DNA of 64,000 nt from Sulfuricystis multivorans. Lineage in GTDB: Bacteria; Pseudomonadota; Gammaproteobacteria; Burkholderiales; Rhodocyclaceae. The notes beneath the pieces were generated by a model. It was not told the DNA's origin. It did not search any database and saw nothing but the letters and a program-made list of their open reading frames with translations. The DNA is taken from positions 1,922,001-1,986,000 of the forward strand of contig NZ_AP018718.1 of assembly GCF_003966565.1 (NCBI RefSeq), given 5' to 3'. The position numbers were made by a program, and so were the translations under genes. Shown piece after piece: positions 7,492 to 16,760 of this stretch (position 1 is its first letter; every line of letters starts with the position of its first letter).

Positions 7492-8932
7492 GGGCGGCTT
7501 TTCGCCGGACGAGCGGCAGACTGGCGGCAATGCGCGTGCCCTGCCCCGGCGCCGCGATCACCTCGCATTGACCACCGAGCAGCCGCACGCGCTCCTGCAT
7601 GAAGCTCAGACCGAGGCGGCCGGCAACCGCTTGCGGATCGAAGCCCGGACCATCGTCGCTGACCTCGATGCGCAGCATCTCCCCGACGTGGCCGACGTGA
7701 ACGGCGACATGCGCGTTCGGCGCATGCTTGCGGCAATTGTGGAGCGATTCCTGCAACAGGCGATAGACGGTGATCTTGACCGCCAGAGGCGCGTCCGGCA
7801 GATTCGCCTCGACCTGCGCCGTCACCGGCATGCCGGTCAGGCGCTCGGCATCGCGCAAGGCACGGCGCACCGTTTCGGACAACGACAATTCCGCCAACCC
7901 CGGGATGCCCAGGCCGGCAGCGATATTGCGCAGATCTTCGAGCGATGAACGCAAGGCGGCGACGATGGTTTGCAGATTCGGCTGCAGCACGTCGCCGGGC
8001 ATCTGACATGCACAACTGGCCGCCATTTCCTCCAGGCTCATCAGGGCAAAAGCGAGCGTCTGCGCCGGCGCATCGTGCAAGTCGGCGGCGATGCGATGGA
8101 GCAGCCGCTCATTGAGCGCGGTCGTTGCGGCGCCGGCCTCTGCCAGGCGGGCGCGCATGCGCTCGTTCTCGGCGAAGGCGGTTTGCAGCTGCTGCAGCTG
8201 GACACGCAAATCGTTGCGCTGGCGGCGAATCGTCTCGTTGGCGCGACGCACTTGCAGGAACAACAGGAAGAAGATCGCCAGCGTGACGGCCGCCAGCAAG
8301 GCCCAGCTGCGCTGCTGCGCGCTCTGGATGTCGCGTTCGATGCTGTCGGTCGAATGATAGAACTCCGCGACCGCGACCACTCGGCCGTGCGGACCTGCTC
8401 GCACCGGCACATGGACTTCGAGCAGTCGTTCCCATTGGCTGCGCTCAGCAGCATGCGCGGCTTCGTTCAGATCGCTCATCTGCGAGTGCACCGTGCCGCT
8501 GAAGGCGGCAGCGAGCGAAGCATCGAGCGGAAACCGGCGGCCGATCTGGTCGTGGTCGCTGCTGTAGCGAATCACCCCGGTGGCATCCCACAGTTTGAAG
8601 CGCACGACCTTGCGGCCCAGCGGCCCCTCGTTGAAGATGCGGTCGAGCGCGGCATGCACTTCGCGACTGGCCATCTGCTCGGGCGTCGCATCGCCCAGTT
8701 GCGCCGCCAGGATACTTTCGACATAGACGGCGGCAATCGCCGCAGCGCGATTCACTGCATTCTGCTCGATCTCGCGGCTGATCCACGAACCAATGATCGC
8801 GGCGCCGAGCGCCAGCAGCAGGGCGCTGCCGATGAGGAATTGTCGCGACAAGCTGAGACGCTCGAAGGGCGTATGGGGCAACGACGTGGCGCTTGGCGCG
8901 GCAATCGATCGCAGTGAAATCAACTCGTGCAT
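7484..8932 (-). CDS. NarX/DegS-type sensor histidine kinase
   Basis: This 482-residue inner-membrane kinase has two membrane helices (about 31-50 and 209-226) around a periplasmic sensor of about 155 residues. A coiled linker follows, then a HisKA_3 dimerisation domain with His286 (RIAADLHDAPAQTL) and a HATPase domain with N box (LLQESLHNCRKHAPNA) and G box (DDGPGFDP). The signal cannot be read; the sensor region looks like a single extracellular Cache/CHASE-like domain. It is divergent from the dihaem cytochrome gene across 141 bp containing an inverted repeat, suggesting redox or electron-donor control of those cytochromes. Confidence 0.92.
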   Translation of the reverse strand: MHELISLRSIAAPSATSLPHTPFERLSLSRQFLIGSALLLALGAAIIGSWISREIEQNAVNRAAAIAAVYVESILAAQLGDATPEQMASREVHAALDRIFNEGPLGRKVVRFKLWDATGVIRYSSDHDQIGRRFPLDASLAAAFSGTVHSQMSDLNEAAHAAERSQWERLLEVHVPVRAGPHGRVVAVAEFYHSTDSIERDIQSAQQRSWALLAAVTLAIFFLLFLQVRRANETIRRQRNDLRVQLQQLQTAFAENERMRARLAEAGAATTALNERLLHRIAADLHDAPAQTLAFALMSLEEMAASCACQMPGDVLQPNLQTIVAALRSSLEDLRNIAAGLGIPGLAELSLSETVRRALRDAERLTGMPVTAQVEANLPDAPLAVKITVYRLLQESLHNCRKHAPNAHVAVHVGHVGEMLRIEVSDDGPGFDPQAVAGRLGLSFMQERVRLLGGQCEVIAAPGQGTRIAASLPLVRRKAAHA

Positions 8933-8966
8933 AACACAATCCTATCACTTTGGTACCGGGCAGCGA

Positions 8967-8982
8967 TCAGACCAAAGTCTGA
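8967..8982. promoter_or_regulatory. Inverted repeat TCAGAC-CAAA-GTCTGA, candidate operator
   Basis: A perfect 6-bp inverted repeat with a 4-nt centre lies in the divergent region between the kinase (start 8932) and the cytochrome c gene (start 9074). Position and symmetry suit a NarL-type regulator site, but this is inference. Confidence 0.4.
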
Positions 8983-9073
8983 CGGAATCGCGCCCGAAGC
9001 CCCTTGATCACGCCAAGCCCACGCGGAGAATGGTTCCCAGCCAATCATCTGTCAATTTTCAAAGGAGATCATC

Positions 9074-9781
9074 ATGCATCGCACACACCGCAAGCTGCTC
9101 ATCACCATCACAGCAGGCATGTTCGGCCTCATCTCCGGTTTTGCCGCGGCAGCGGAAACCGAATCGGCGATCGCCCGCGGTGGCCGTCTTTACGACAAGT
9201 TCTTCAAGGAGAACAACACGGCCAAGCCCGACGCCGATCACCCCAGTTATCCGAACAAGGGGGGCAAGTATGGCAAGGATGCTTCCTGGCGCTGCAAGGA
9301 ATGCCACGGCTGGGACTACAAGGGCAAGGATGGCGCTTACGCCAGCGGCGGCCACGCCACCGGCATCAAGGGCATCAACGGCGCCGCCGGCAAGGATCCG
9401 GCCGCGATCGCCGCGATTTTCCGCGATGCCAAGCACGGCTACAGCGAGAAGCAGCTTTCCGCGCAGGACGCGCAGGATCTCGCCCTGTTCGTCAGCAAGG
9501 GCCAGATCGACATGAGCAAGTATGTCGCCGACAAGAAGGCCAAGGGCAACCCCGCCAAGGGCGAAGTCTATTTCAATACCATCTGCGCTGGCTGCCATGG
9601 CAAGGACGGCAAGAAGATCAAGGATGCGCCGCCGCTGGGCTCTGTTGCCGACAATCCTTATGAGATGCTGCACAAGGTGTTGAATGGCCAGCCGGGTGAG
9701 AGCATGCCGGCGCTGCGCGCGCTCGACCCGCAGATCGCCGTCGATATCGTCAGCTATCTGTCGCAACTGCCCAAGCAGTAA
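9074..9781 (+). CDS. Periplasmic dihaem cytochrome c
   Basis: This 235-residue protein has a signal peptide (residues 1-27, cut near AAA-E) and two haem-binding motifs, CKECH (74-78) and CAGCH (171-175). The second module, with LFVSKGQID...GEVYFNTICAGCHG, is a class I cytochrome c fold. A strong ribosome site AAAGGAG precedes the ATG. The protein should shuttle electrons in the periplasm. The N-terminal module with WRCKECHGWDYKG is of a type seen in putative sulfur-oxidation cytochromes, but the partner enzyme is not identifiable. A good terminator follows, before the next cytochrome gene. Confidence 0.9.
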   Translation: MHRTHRKLLITITAGMFGLISGFAAAAETESAIARGGRLYDKFFKENNTAKPDADHPSYPNKGGKYGKDASWRCKECHGWDYKGKDGAYASGGHATGIKGINGAAGKDPAAIAAIFRDAKHGYSEKQLSAQDAQDLALFVSKGQIDMSKYVADKKAKGNPAKGEVYFNTICAGCHGKDGKKIKDAPPLGSVADNPYEMLHKVLNGQPGESMPALRALDPQIAVDIVSYLSQLPKQ

Positions 9782-9802
9782 GCCACACGCAGACTCACAT
9801 CG

Positions 9803-9845
9803 ATGGGCAGTGCACTTGGCGTGCCTGCCCATTTTGCTTTCTGTT
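9803..9845 (+). terminator. Rho-independent terminator after the dihaem cytochrome gene
   Basis: Arms ATGGGCAG (9803-9810) and CTGCCCAT (9825-9832) are extended inside by GCAC/GTGC. A T-rich run from 9833 follows. It lies 27 nt before the tetrahaem gene, so that gene is either read by read-through or has its own promoter. Confidence 0.75.
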
Positions 9846-9871
9846 TTGTTTTCTGCAAAAAGAAGTTACGT

Positions 9872-10438
9872 ATGTTCAAGAAGATCAAGCTTTGGTTGAA
9901 AAGTCCGACCCACAGCGGTGCGATGCTACTGGTGGCCGGCGTCGTCGGCATCATTTTCTGGGGCGGCTTCAACACCGCGATGGAAGCCACCAACACGCTC
10001 GAATTCTGTGTCTCCTGCCACGAGATGGAGCAGCTCGTCTACCAGGAATACAAGCAGAGCGTGCATTACAAGAATCCCTCCGGCGTGCGGGCGATCTGTT
10101 CCGACTGTCACGTCCCCAAAGACTGGACACACAAGCTGATCCGCAAGATCAAGGCTTCGAACGAGCTGTATCACAAGCTGATCGGCACGGTAGACACGCC
10201 CGAGAAGTTCGAGGCGCATCGTCTCGAAATGGCCGAGCGCGTCTGGAAGGAAATGACGGAGAACAACTCACGCGAATGCCGTAACTGCCATTCCTTCGAC
10301 GCGATGCACTTCGAGAAGCAGGGCCAGCGCGCCAGCGAAAAGATGCAACAGGCGGCACAAAAGAACCCGCAGCCGCCCTGTATCGAGTGCCACAAGGGGG
10401 TCGCACACAAGAAGCCCGTCGTGGAACGCGACGACTGA
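9872..10438 (+). CDS. NapC/NirT-family membrane-anchored tetrahaem cytochrome c
   Basis: This 188-residue protein has one N-terminal membrane anchor (about residues 16-33) and four CxxCH motifs (46-50, 76-80, 136-140 and 170-174), as in NapC/NirT/NrfH quinol dehydrogenases. These oxidise quinol and pass electrons to periplasmic reductases or cytochromes. The start at 9872 (MFKKIKLWLKSP) is preferred, because the upstream in-frame extension reads through the terminator hairpin. No reductase gene is adjacent, so the electron acceptor is open. The dihaem cytochrome is the obvious candidate partner. Confidence 0.92.
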   Translation: MFKKIKLWLKSPTHSGAMLLVAGVVGIIFWGGFNTAMEATNTLEFCVSCHEMEQLVYQEYKQSVHYKNPSGVRAICSDCHVPKDWTHKLIRKIKASNELYHKLIGTVDTPEKFEAHRLEMAERVWKEMTENNSRECRNCHSFDAMHFEKQGQRASEKMQQAAQKNPQPPCIECHKGVAHKKPVVERDD

Positions 10439-10568
10439 AAGGCGACTGAAAGGCTCATGCCCCTTCGGAACCGGCTGCGCGGGCGGTCTGCGGCGTTGCG
10501 CAGGAATTTCTGGCGGTGAAATATTCTGCTGCGCGGCCCGAAGCGCGCAACGGATCGAGTCCGACAGG

Positions 10569-12011
10569 CTAGCCGGTACCGCCCACCGTCATGCCGTCGA
10601 TGCGCAGCGTCGGCTGGCCAACGCCGACCGGCACGCTCTGGCCTTCCTTGCCGCAGGTGCCGACACCTGGATCGAGGGCGAGATCGTTGCCGATCATCGA
10701 CACGCGGGTGAGCACGTCCGGGCCGTTGCCGATCAGCGTCGCGCCCTTCACCGGCCGGGTGATCTTGCCGTTTTCGATCAGATACGCCTCGGCGGCCGAG
10801 AAGACGAACTTGCCGCTGGTGATATCGACCTGCCCGCCGCCGAAATTGGCGGCATAAAGCCCCTTCTTCACCGAGGCGATGATCTCCTGCGGATCCTTGT
10901 CGCCGGCTTCCATCGTCGTATTGGTCATGCGCGGAATCGGTAGATGGGCGAAGGATTCACGCCGGCCGTTGCCGGTGGGCGTAACACCCATCAGCCGCGC
11001 ATTGAGCGTGTCCTGCAGGTAGCCGACGAGGATGCCGTCCTCGATCAGCACGGTGCGCTGCGTTGGGACGCCTTCGTCGTCGATCGATAGCGAGCCGCGC
11101 CGATTGGACAGCGTGCCGTCGTCGACGACGGTGACGCCCTTCGCGGCGACGCGCTCGCCGATCCGGCCCGAGAACGCGGAGCTGCCCTTGCGGTTGAAGT
11201 CGCCTTCCAGGCCGTGGCCGATCGCCTCGTGCAGCAGGATGCCCGGCCAGCCGGGGCCGAGCACCACGGTCATCTCACCGGCGGGCGCAGGCATGGCGGC
11301 GAGATTGACGCGCGCCTGATGCACGGCCTTTTCCGCATAGTCCTGCAACACCGCGTCAGTGAAATACGCATAGTCGAAACGCCCGCCGCCGCCAGCGGAA
11401 CCCTGTTCGCGCCGACCGTTTTCTTCCAGGATCACGGTGAGCGAGACGCGGGAGAGCGGCCGCACATCGGCGGCAAGCCGGCCATCGGAACGCGCGACGA
11501 GGATCGTCTCCCAACTGCCGGCGATGTGCGCCATCACCTGGGTCACCCGTGGATCGGCGGCGCGCGCCAAAGCCTCGAGCCGCTCCAAGAGGCGCACTTT
11601 TTCCGCATCGGGCAGAGAGGCCAGCGGATCGTCAGGGGCATACAACGGGACGAGCGAATGACGTTTGAGCAGCGGCAAGCTGCTGCTGCCGCCAGCTGCG
11701 GCGATGGCGCGCACGGCGCGCGCGGCATCGAGCAGCGCGGCCAGACTGATGTCGTCGGAATAGGCGAAGGCGGTCTTGTCGCCGCTCACCGCGCGCACCC
11801 CGACGCCCTGCTCGATGTTGAAGCTGCCGGACTTGACGATGCCTTCCTCGAGGCTCCAGGCCTCCGAGCGGGAGAACTGGAAGTAGAGATCGGCATAGTC
11901 GATGCGGTGGCCGAACAGTTCGCCGAACACCCGGGAAAGCTGGCCAGCATCCAAGTCGTAGGGCGTCAGGAGATGACGTTCAGCGGTGGCGAAATGGGTC
12001 ATGGTATCCAT
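10569..12011 (-). CDS. tldD: TldD metalloprotease subunit
   Basis: This 480-residue protein matches TldD over its length (E. coli TldD is 481 residues). It has the metal-binding motif [11 protein letters not shown] near residue 264 and the conserved [10 protein letters not shown] near the C-terminus. TldD works with PmbA/TldE as a protease acting on unfolded peptides, and is needed for microcin B17 and CcdA processing in E. coli. The start at 12011 (MDTMTHF) gives the family length; 12002 is also possible. It lies 74 bp downstream of the nitrilase gene on the same strand, a common betaproteobacterial arrangement. No pmbA is in the window. Confidence 0.93.
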   Translation of the reverse strand: MDTMTHFATAERHLLTPYDLDAGQLSRVFGELFGHRIDYADLYFQFSRSEAWSLEEGIVKSGSFNIEQGVGVRAVSGDKTAFAYSDDISLAALLDAARAVRAIAAAGGSSSLPLLKRHSLVPLYAPDDPLASLPDAEKVRLLERLEALARAADPRVTQVMAHIAGSWETILVARSDGRLAADVRPLSRVSLTVILEENGRREQGSAGGGGRFDYAYFTDAVLQDYAEKAVHQARVNLAAMPAPAGEMTVVLGPGWPGILLHEAIGHGLEGDFNRKGSSAFSGRIGERVAAKGVTVVDDGTLSNRRGSLSIDDEGVPTQRTVLIEDGILVGYLQDTLNARLMGVTPTGNGRRESFAHLPIPRMTNTTMEAGDKDPQEIIASVKKGLYAANFGGGQVDITSGKFVFSAAEAYLIENGKITRPVKGATLIGNGPDVLTRVSMIGNDLALDPGVGTCGKEGQSVPVGVGQPTLRIDGMTVGGTG

Positions 12012-12042
12012 GGGGTTGGGTCGAATGCAGGATGTGGCGCCG

Positions 12043-12062
12043 TGCCGTGTCGCCAGCGCCGG
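12043..12062 (-). repeat. 20-nt dispersed motif, copy 2
   Basis: CCGGCGCTGGCGACACGGCA on the minus strand, with one mismatch to the consensus at the first base. It lies in the gap between the nitrilase gene and tldD, so it is non-coding with the start chosen for tldD. Confidence 0.6.
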
Positions 12063-12085
12063 GTTTGGACGATATGGGGGCAAAT

Positions 12086-12895
12086 TTACAATCTTCTATG
12101 GCGCAGCGCCGGCAGACTCGCTCTCACTTCGGCGGTGCGCGCCGGGTCGAGTTCGGCAACCACCACACCTTCACCATATTCCATGCCCGCCACGATCTCG
12201 CCCCAGGGGTCGATGACCATGCTGTGGCCGTGGGTCATGCGCCCGGTCGGATGGCGCCCGCCTTGCGCTGACGCGAGCACATAGCACTGGTTCTCGACGG
12301 CGCGCACGCGCAGCAGCAGTTCCCAGTGCGCCTGGCCAGTGGTGTCGGTAAACGCCGCCGGCAGCACGATCAGATCGAGCGTGCCCATCGCGCGGAACAG
12401 CTCGGGAAAGCGCAGGTCGTAGCAGATGCCCAGCCCGACGCGCAGGCCCAGCGCCTCGACCACCACGGGAGCCGGCGGACCGGCTTCGATGGTCTCCGCC
12501 TCGTCATAGCGCTCTGCGCCCTTCTGGAAGCCAAACAGGTGGATCTTGTCGTAGCGCGCGATGCGTCTGCCGGCCGGATCGAAGACCAGGCAACTGTTCC
12601 TGAGTTTCGCCGGATCTTCCGCTGTCAGCGGAATCGAACCGCCGACGAGCCACAGGCCATGCCGCGCCGCCGTCTCGGCGAGAAAGTCCTGGATCGGCCC
12701 GCTGCCCTTGGTCTCGCGCACCGCGAGGCGGTCGGCATCGGTGCCGCCGATGATCGGGAAATATTCCGGCAGGGCGACGAGTTGCGCGCCGCGTGCCGCG
12801 GCCTGGGCGATCAAGCGCGCCGCGGTGGCGAGATTTGCCGCGACCTCGGGCGTCGAAATCATCTGGATCGCGGCCAGGGTAAGGGTTTCGCTCAT
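12086..12895 (-). CDS. Carbon-nitrogen hydrolase (Nit1/Nit2-like amidase)
   Basis: This 269-residue protein is of the nitrilase superfamily, with the catalytic triad visible as Glu44 (LPEYF), Lys117 (YDKIHLF) and Cys158 ([13 protein letters not shown]). The sequence around the active site fits the branch of deaminated-glutathione amidases and omega-amidases, which repair metabolites damaged by transaminase side reactions. The exact substrate is inferred. The ATG overlaps the end of yhdP by 4 nt, and tldD follows, so the three are probably one operon. Confidence 0.88.
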   Translation of the reverse strand: MSETLTLAAIQMISTPEVAANLATAARLIAQAAARGAQLVALPEYFPIIGGTDADRLAVRETKGSGPIQDFLAETAARHGLWLVGGSIPLTAEDPAKLRNSCLVFDPAGRRIARYDKIHLFGFQKGAERYDEAETIEAGPPAPVVVEALGLRVGLGICYDLRFPELFRAMGTLDLIVLPAAFTDTTGQAHWELLLRVRAVENQCYVLASAQGGRHPTGRMTHGHSMVIDPWGEIVAGMEYGEGVVVAELDPARTAEVRASLPALRHRRL

Positions 12896-15800
12896 TGTGT
12901 CGAACCGGGGGTGATCGGGGGGGTATCGGGGGCTTTGTGGGTCAGCTTCTCGACCTGGGGATCGCTCCAGGAACCGCGCACCGCATATTCGTAGGCGAAA
13001 ATCTGGTCGAGCGGGTCTTTCAGAATCTTTTGCGCCGCCCAGGCGACGGCGCCGGCCACCGGGTGGGCGAGCATCGCACCGACCGCGAGCGACTCGCCGA
13101 TCGCTGGCTGCACGCGCACCTTCAGCTGCTGTGTCTCGGTCACCAGATCGATCTGGCCGGAGATCGATACTTTCGCGGCCGGCCCCTGGATGCGCAGCTC
13201 GTCGGTGGCCATCACACCCCGAGCGATCCTCGCTGCGCCGCCGATACGGTCGAAGGCGAAGCCCTCGCTGAAGATGTCACGAAAATCGAGCGTGATGCGG
13301 CGCGGCAGCGCTTGTAGCGACAGCACGCCGAGCAGGCGGCCGACGCCGGGCTCGAGCTTCTTGAACTGACCCGTGCCGAAATCGACCTCGATGCTGCCGG
13401 CAAGGCTTTTGAGATCGAAGCTCAAGGGACTGCCCCGCCAGCGCACGTCGCCACTGAGTTTTCCTTCGCCACGCCGCACGGCATCGGGCAACTTCAAGCG
13501 TTGGAGCAGCTTTTCCGCATTGCCGACGTCCAGCTTGAAGTCGAGCGCCGTCTCGGCCGCGGCGCGCCCCGGCCGCCAGCGCCCCTCACCCGAGAGCTTC
13601 GCCGCATCGTTCTTCAGCTCGAATCTCCCCTGCCACGTTCCGGCGCGATTTTCCGCCGCCAGGCGTAGTTCGCCGAATGCCTTTTCGCCGACGCGGAAAC
13701 TGTCGATCGCGAGATCGAGCGCCGGCAATTCGCGTGTCGTGTCGCCGCCGCTCTCGCTCGCCGTCTCCACTGCCTCCTCGATCGCGGGGAGGTGCAGACG
13801 GCTGAAATGGCCGCTGATACGGCCCGCCCCGGCCATCTCCCAGATGAGATCGCCCTGCACTTCGCGGCTCGAAAGCATGAGCTGCCAGCGCCCCATGTTG
13901 CGCGTGCCAGAAAGGCGCGCCTCGTGGAAATCGCGGCGCAGCGCGCGCAGCACCGGGCTGCGCACCTCGATGGCCGTCACCGCCAAAGCACCGTCGCTGC
14001 CGTTTTCCGTCCCGTCCTTGACCAGTACGCGCCACGCATCGGCATCGATCCTCGCCAGATCCGCTGCCAGCGCCAGCCCCTGCGCCGGCAGCGGTGAAGC
14101 CTGCGCGACGGCTTTCTCGCCGATACTCAAGCGGCCGCGCCAGGGCGCATTCGCGCGTTGCAACACCAGGCGGGCGACGCGTCCCAGCGTCGCCGACCAC
14201 TGCCCCCGTTGCGGCTCGAGGCGACCCTCGACGAGAAGTGGCAAAGCTTCGAGCCCCGGCTTGTTGAGCGGCTCGGGCAGGCTGGAGGCCAGCCCGCGCA
14301 GATCCGATTCGAGGCGCAGCTCGGCGGCGGTTTTTTTCACTGTCAGCACGCCGCGCCAGGGCGTCTCGCCCGACAGATGGTCGAGCGCCGGCCAGCCGTA
14401 ATGGCGCCGCAAGGCGTTCGCTGCGAGACCGCCGCTGGCGGCAATGCGCACCGCACCGCCCGACTGCGTGGCGATCTCGATGGTCACCGGCTGGTCGAGG
14501 AAACGCGCGCGCAGATTCTTCGCCTGCAAGCGTTCCGTGCTGAATGTCAGCTCTCCCTGCGCTTCCGTGAATGCGGGCAGTCCGGCCAATGCCTCGATGC
14601 GATTGCCCGCGAAACGATAGCGCCCCTGCACTTCGGTCTTGTCCGTGTGGCGGAGCGGGATGACGAGCTTGAGGTCGAGCGTTCCCGTGCCTTGGGCGGC
14701 CATGTCCGCGGTGAAATGGTCGATGCGTTCGCCGACCGGACTTGCCTCGATGAAATCGAAGAAGCGTTGGGTGTCGCCCTGCGCGCGCCCGGTCACGATG
14801 AGCCGTTCTTCCAAAGCTTCGAGGTCGGGGATCTCCGCGCGCACCTCGGACAACGCCACCCCCATGATCGCCGCCCGCTGGCCGTGAATCACCATGCGTT
14901 CGTTCTCGAACAGCAGCTCGCCGTCGATACCGTCGATCGCTGGCCAGCCGGGCGCATAGTCGAGGCCGACGCCGTGGAATCTTCCCCTCACCTGGAAGAT
15001 GCCACCCTTGCCGCCCCGAAACGGAAACTGTGCCAGCGGGCCTTTGAGGCGCAGCGTCGTGTTCTCGGCGCGGCCGCCGCGGATGCTGGCCTTGAGCCAG
15101 TCGCGCGCATCCTTGCTCACCACGCGCGGTAGATAGCGCCACACCGCGCTGCCGGCGGCATCGGTCAGCTTCGCGGTCAGATCGATCTCGCCGGGGCCCT
15201 CGCCGGTGTAACGATAACTGCCGAGCGCCTCGCCCTTGGCATCGTCGTTGCTGAAACTGGCGCGCTGGATGAGAAACTCCGTGGCCCCGGTCTTTGCGCG
15301 CCAGCCGATTTCGGCTTCGAGCCGGCCGAGCGCCAGGGTCGGCTCGGGGAACACGGCCGGCAATTCGAGCCGCGCATCGCTGCCGGCAAGCGTCAGCCGT
15401 CCGGATAGGTGGTCGCCATCGACATGGCCGGAAATGCCGCCGAATCCAGGCAGGGTCTTCCATGCGGCGAGGGAGAGCTCGCTGAAATCGCCGCGGATGC
15501 GAAAGCTTTGCGGTGTCTCGAGCGCCCCCTGCCAGGCCACCTCGAGGTTCCGGAGCCGTCCTCGTGGCGCAAGCGCTTCGAGGCGTTCGCGCAATGGCTG
15601 CGGCACCGGGACAAACGCCATCAACGCCACGAGCTGATCGAGCTCGAGGCGGTTGGCGATCAGCTCGCCGCCGCCTCCGGCAGCCTTGAGCCGCAGGCTC
15701 GCGTCGGTGACGGGAAGTTCGATGCCAGCCACGGTCGCCAGTCGAAAGCGCCTCAATTCGCCGGCATAGCCCTCTTTGGTTCGCCGTGCAATGAGGCGCC

Positions 15801-16710
15801 CATCGAGATGGGTCATGGCCAGTGGCGGCAGGTCGGGCTGCAGGCGCACGCGCAGATCGGCAAGCCGCAGGTCGGCGGTTGCCCCGCTCGGCTGGGCGTC
15901 GGCAAGATCGAGCCAGAGGCGCACATCGCCTCTGCCCTGCGTCATTTCCAGCGGCAGCGTGACCCATGGCGCAGCCGCGGCGATGTCGAGCGCCTTGGCA
16001 TCCAGATACAGTTGCCCGTCCCAGCCAGAGAGATCGCTCAGGCTGCGGCCGCTGACTTTGCCGCGCAGATCGATGCTCGCCGCAATGTCGCCGGAGGGCA
16101 CGGCGACCAGAGCGAAGTCATGATGATGGCCGAGGTTGTGCAGCACGAAGTCGAGGTGGGACAGTTCGAGTGGCGGTGCAGCGCGCAACTCGTCGCGCCA
16201 GACGACGCGGGCCTCGCGCACGACGATGCGATACTGTTCGAGCAGCCAGGCGGTAAAACGGCTATCGCCTTCGGCGCGCACCGGCAGGCCGGCGACGAAG
16301 AGATTGCCGGCGGCGTCGCGCCGGATTTCGAGCACCGGCGCAAAAATTTCGAGGCGATGCAGGCGCGGTTCGAGAAACAGCAGCGAGGTCCAGCCGATCT
16401 CGGCCTCGACGCGTTCGAGCAACAGCGCCTCGCGCCCCGTGCGGTCATGGACGCGCAGCTGGCCGACGACGAGATGCGGATGCAGCCCAGGCCAGTCGGC
16501 GGAAAGTTCCCCGATCTCGACCGGCAGGCCGATGGCTCTGGAAATCTGCTGCTCGATTGCCGGACGCCAGCGGTCGATCTCGGGCATCAGCCAGTAGCGT
16601 CCGACCAGGATCAGGCTCGCCGCGGCGAAATACGCGGCCAGCAAAAGCCGGCCGCTCGAGCGCAACACGGAACGGAGGATGCCGGCAGAGGATGAAGACA
16701 GGATGGGCAA
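12892..16710 (-). CDS. yhdP: YhdP family AsmA-like phospholipid transport protein
   Basis: This protein of about 1270 residues has an N-terminal membrane helix (LLLAAYFAAASLILVGRYWLM) followed by a long beta-rich repetitive body, as in the AsmA-like/YhdP family. YhdP, with TamB and YdbH, forms a bridge moving phospholipids from the inner to the outer membrane. The C-terminal DUF3971/AsmA_2-type region (VEVDFGTGQFKKLEPGVGRLLGVLSLQALPRR) is well conserved. The start is uncertain: there is no ATG. TTG at 16710 is used here; GTG at 16668 and TTG at 16749 are alternatives, the last leaving only 11 bp to glnE. It is divergent from glnE. Confidence 0.88.
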   Translation of the reverse strand: MPILSSSSAGILRSVLRSSGRLLLAAYFAAASLILVGRYWLMPEIDRWRPAIEQQISRAIGLPVEIGELSADWPGLHPHLVVGQLRVHDRTGREALLLERVEAEIGWTSLLFLEPRLHRLEIFAPVLEIRRDAAGNLFVAGLPVRAEGDSRFTAWLLEQYRIVVREARVVWRDELRAAPPLELSHLDFVLHNLGHHHDFALVAVPSGDIAASIDLRGKVSGRSLSDLSGWDGQLYLDAKALDIAAAAPWVTLPLEMTQGRGDVRLWLDLADAQPSGATADLRLADLRVRLQPDLPPLAMTHLDGRLIARRTKEGYAGELRRFRLATVAGIELPVTDASLRLKAAGGGGELIANRLELDQLVALMAFVPVPQPLRERLEALAPRGRLRNLEVAWQGALETPQSFRIRGDFSELSLAAWKTLPGFGGISGHVDGDHLSGRLTLAGSDARLELPAVFPEPTLALGRLEAEIGWRAKTGATEFLIQRASFSNDDAKGEALGSYRYTGEGPGEIDLTAKLTDAAGSAVWRYLPRVVSKDARDWLKASIRGGRAENTTLRLKGPLAQFPFRGGKGGIFQVRGRFHGVGLDYAPGWPAIDGIDGELLFENERMVIHGQRAAIMGVALSEVRAEIPDLEALEERLIVTGRAQGDTQRFFDFIEASPVGERIDHFTADMAAQGTGTLDLKLVIPLRHTDKTEVQGRYRFAGNRIEALAGLPAFTEAQGELTFSTERLQAKNLRARFLDQPVTIEIATQSGGAVRIAASGGLAANALRRHYGWPALDHLSGETPWRGVLTVKKTAAELRLESDLRGLASSLPEPLNKPGLEALPLLVEGRLEPQRGQWSATLGRVARLVLQRANAPWRGRLSIGEKAVAQASPLPAQGLALAADLARIDADAWRVLVKDGTENGSDGALAVTAIEVRSPVLRALRRDFHEARLSGTRNMGRWQLMLSSREVQGDLIWEMAGAGRISGHFSRLHLPAIEEAVETASESGGDTTRELPALDLAIDSFRVGEKAFGELRLAAENRAGTWQGRFELKNDAAKLSGEGRWRPGRAAAETALDFKLDVGNAEKLLQRLKLPDAVRRGEGKLSGDVRWRGSPLSFDLKSLAGSIEVDFGTGQFKKLEPGVGRLLGVLSLQALPRRITLDFRDIFSEGFAFDRIGGAARIARGVMATDELRIQGPAAKVSISGQIDLVTETQQLKVRVQPAIGESLAVGAMLAHPVAGAVAWAAQKILKDPLDQIFAYEYAVRGSWSDPQVEKLTHKAPDTPPITPGSTQ

Positions 16711-16760
16711 GGGGTCGGGGCGGACTAAAATGGGCCGAAACGACGCCAATTCTACCGCCC

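Noticed and set aside
16711-16749. Longer yhdP start (TTG at 16749)
   Set aside because: It would leave 11 bp to the divergent glnE start with no space for promoters, and the added residues do not look conserved.
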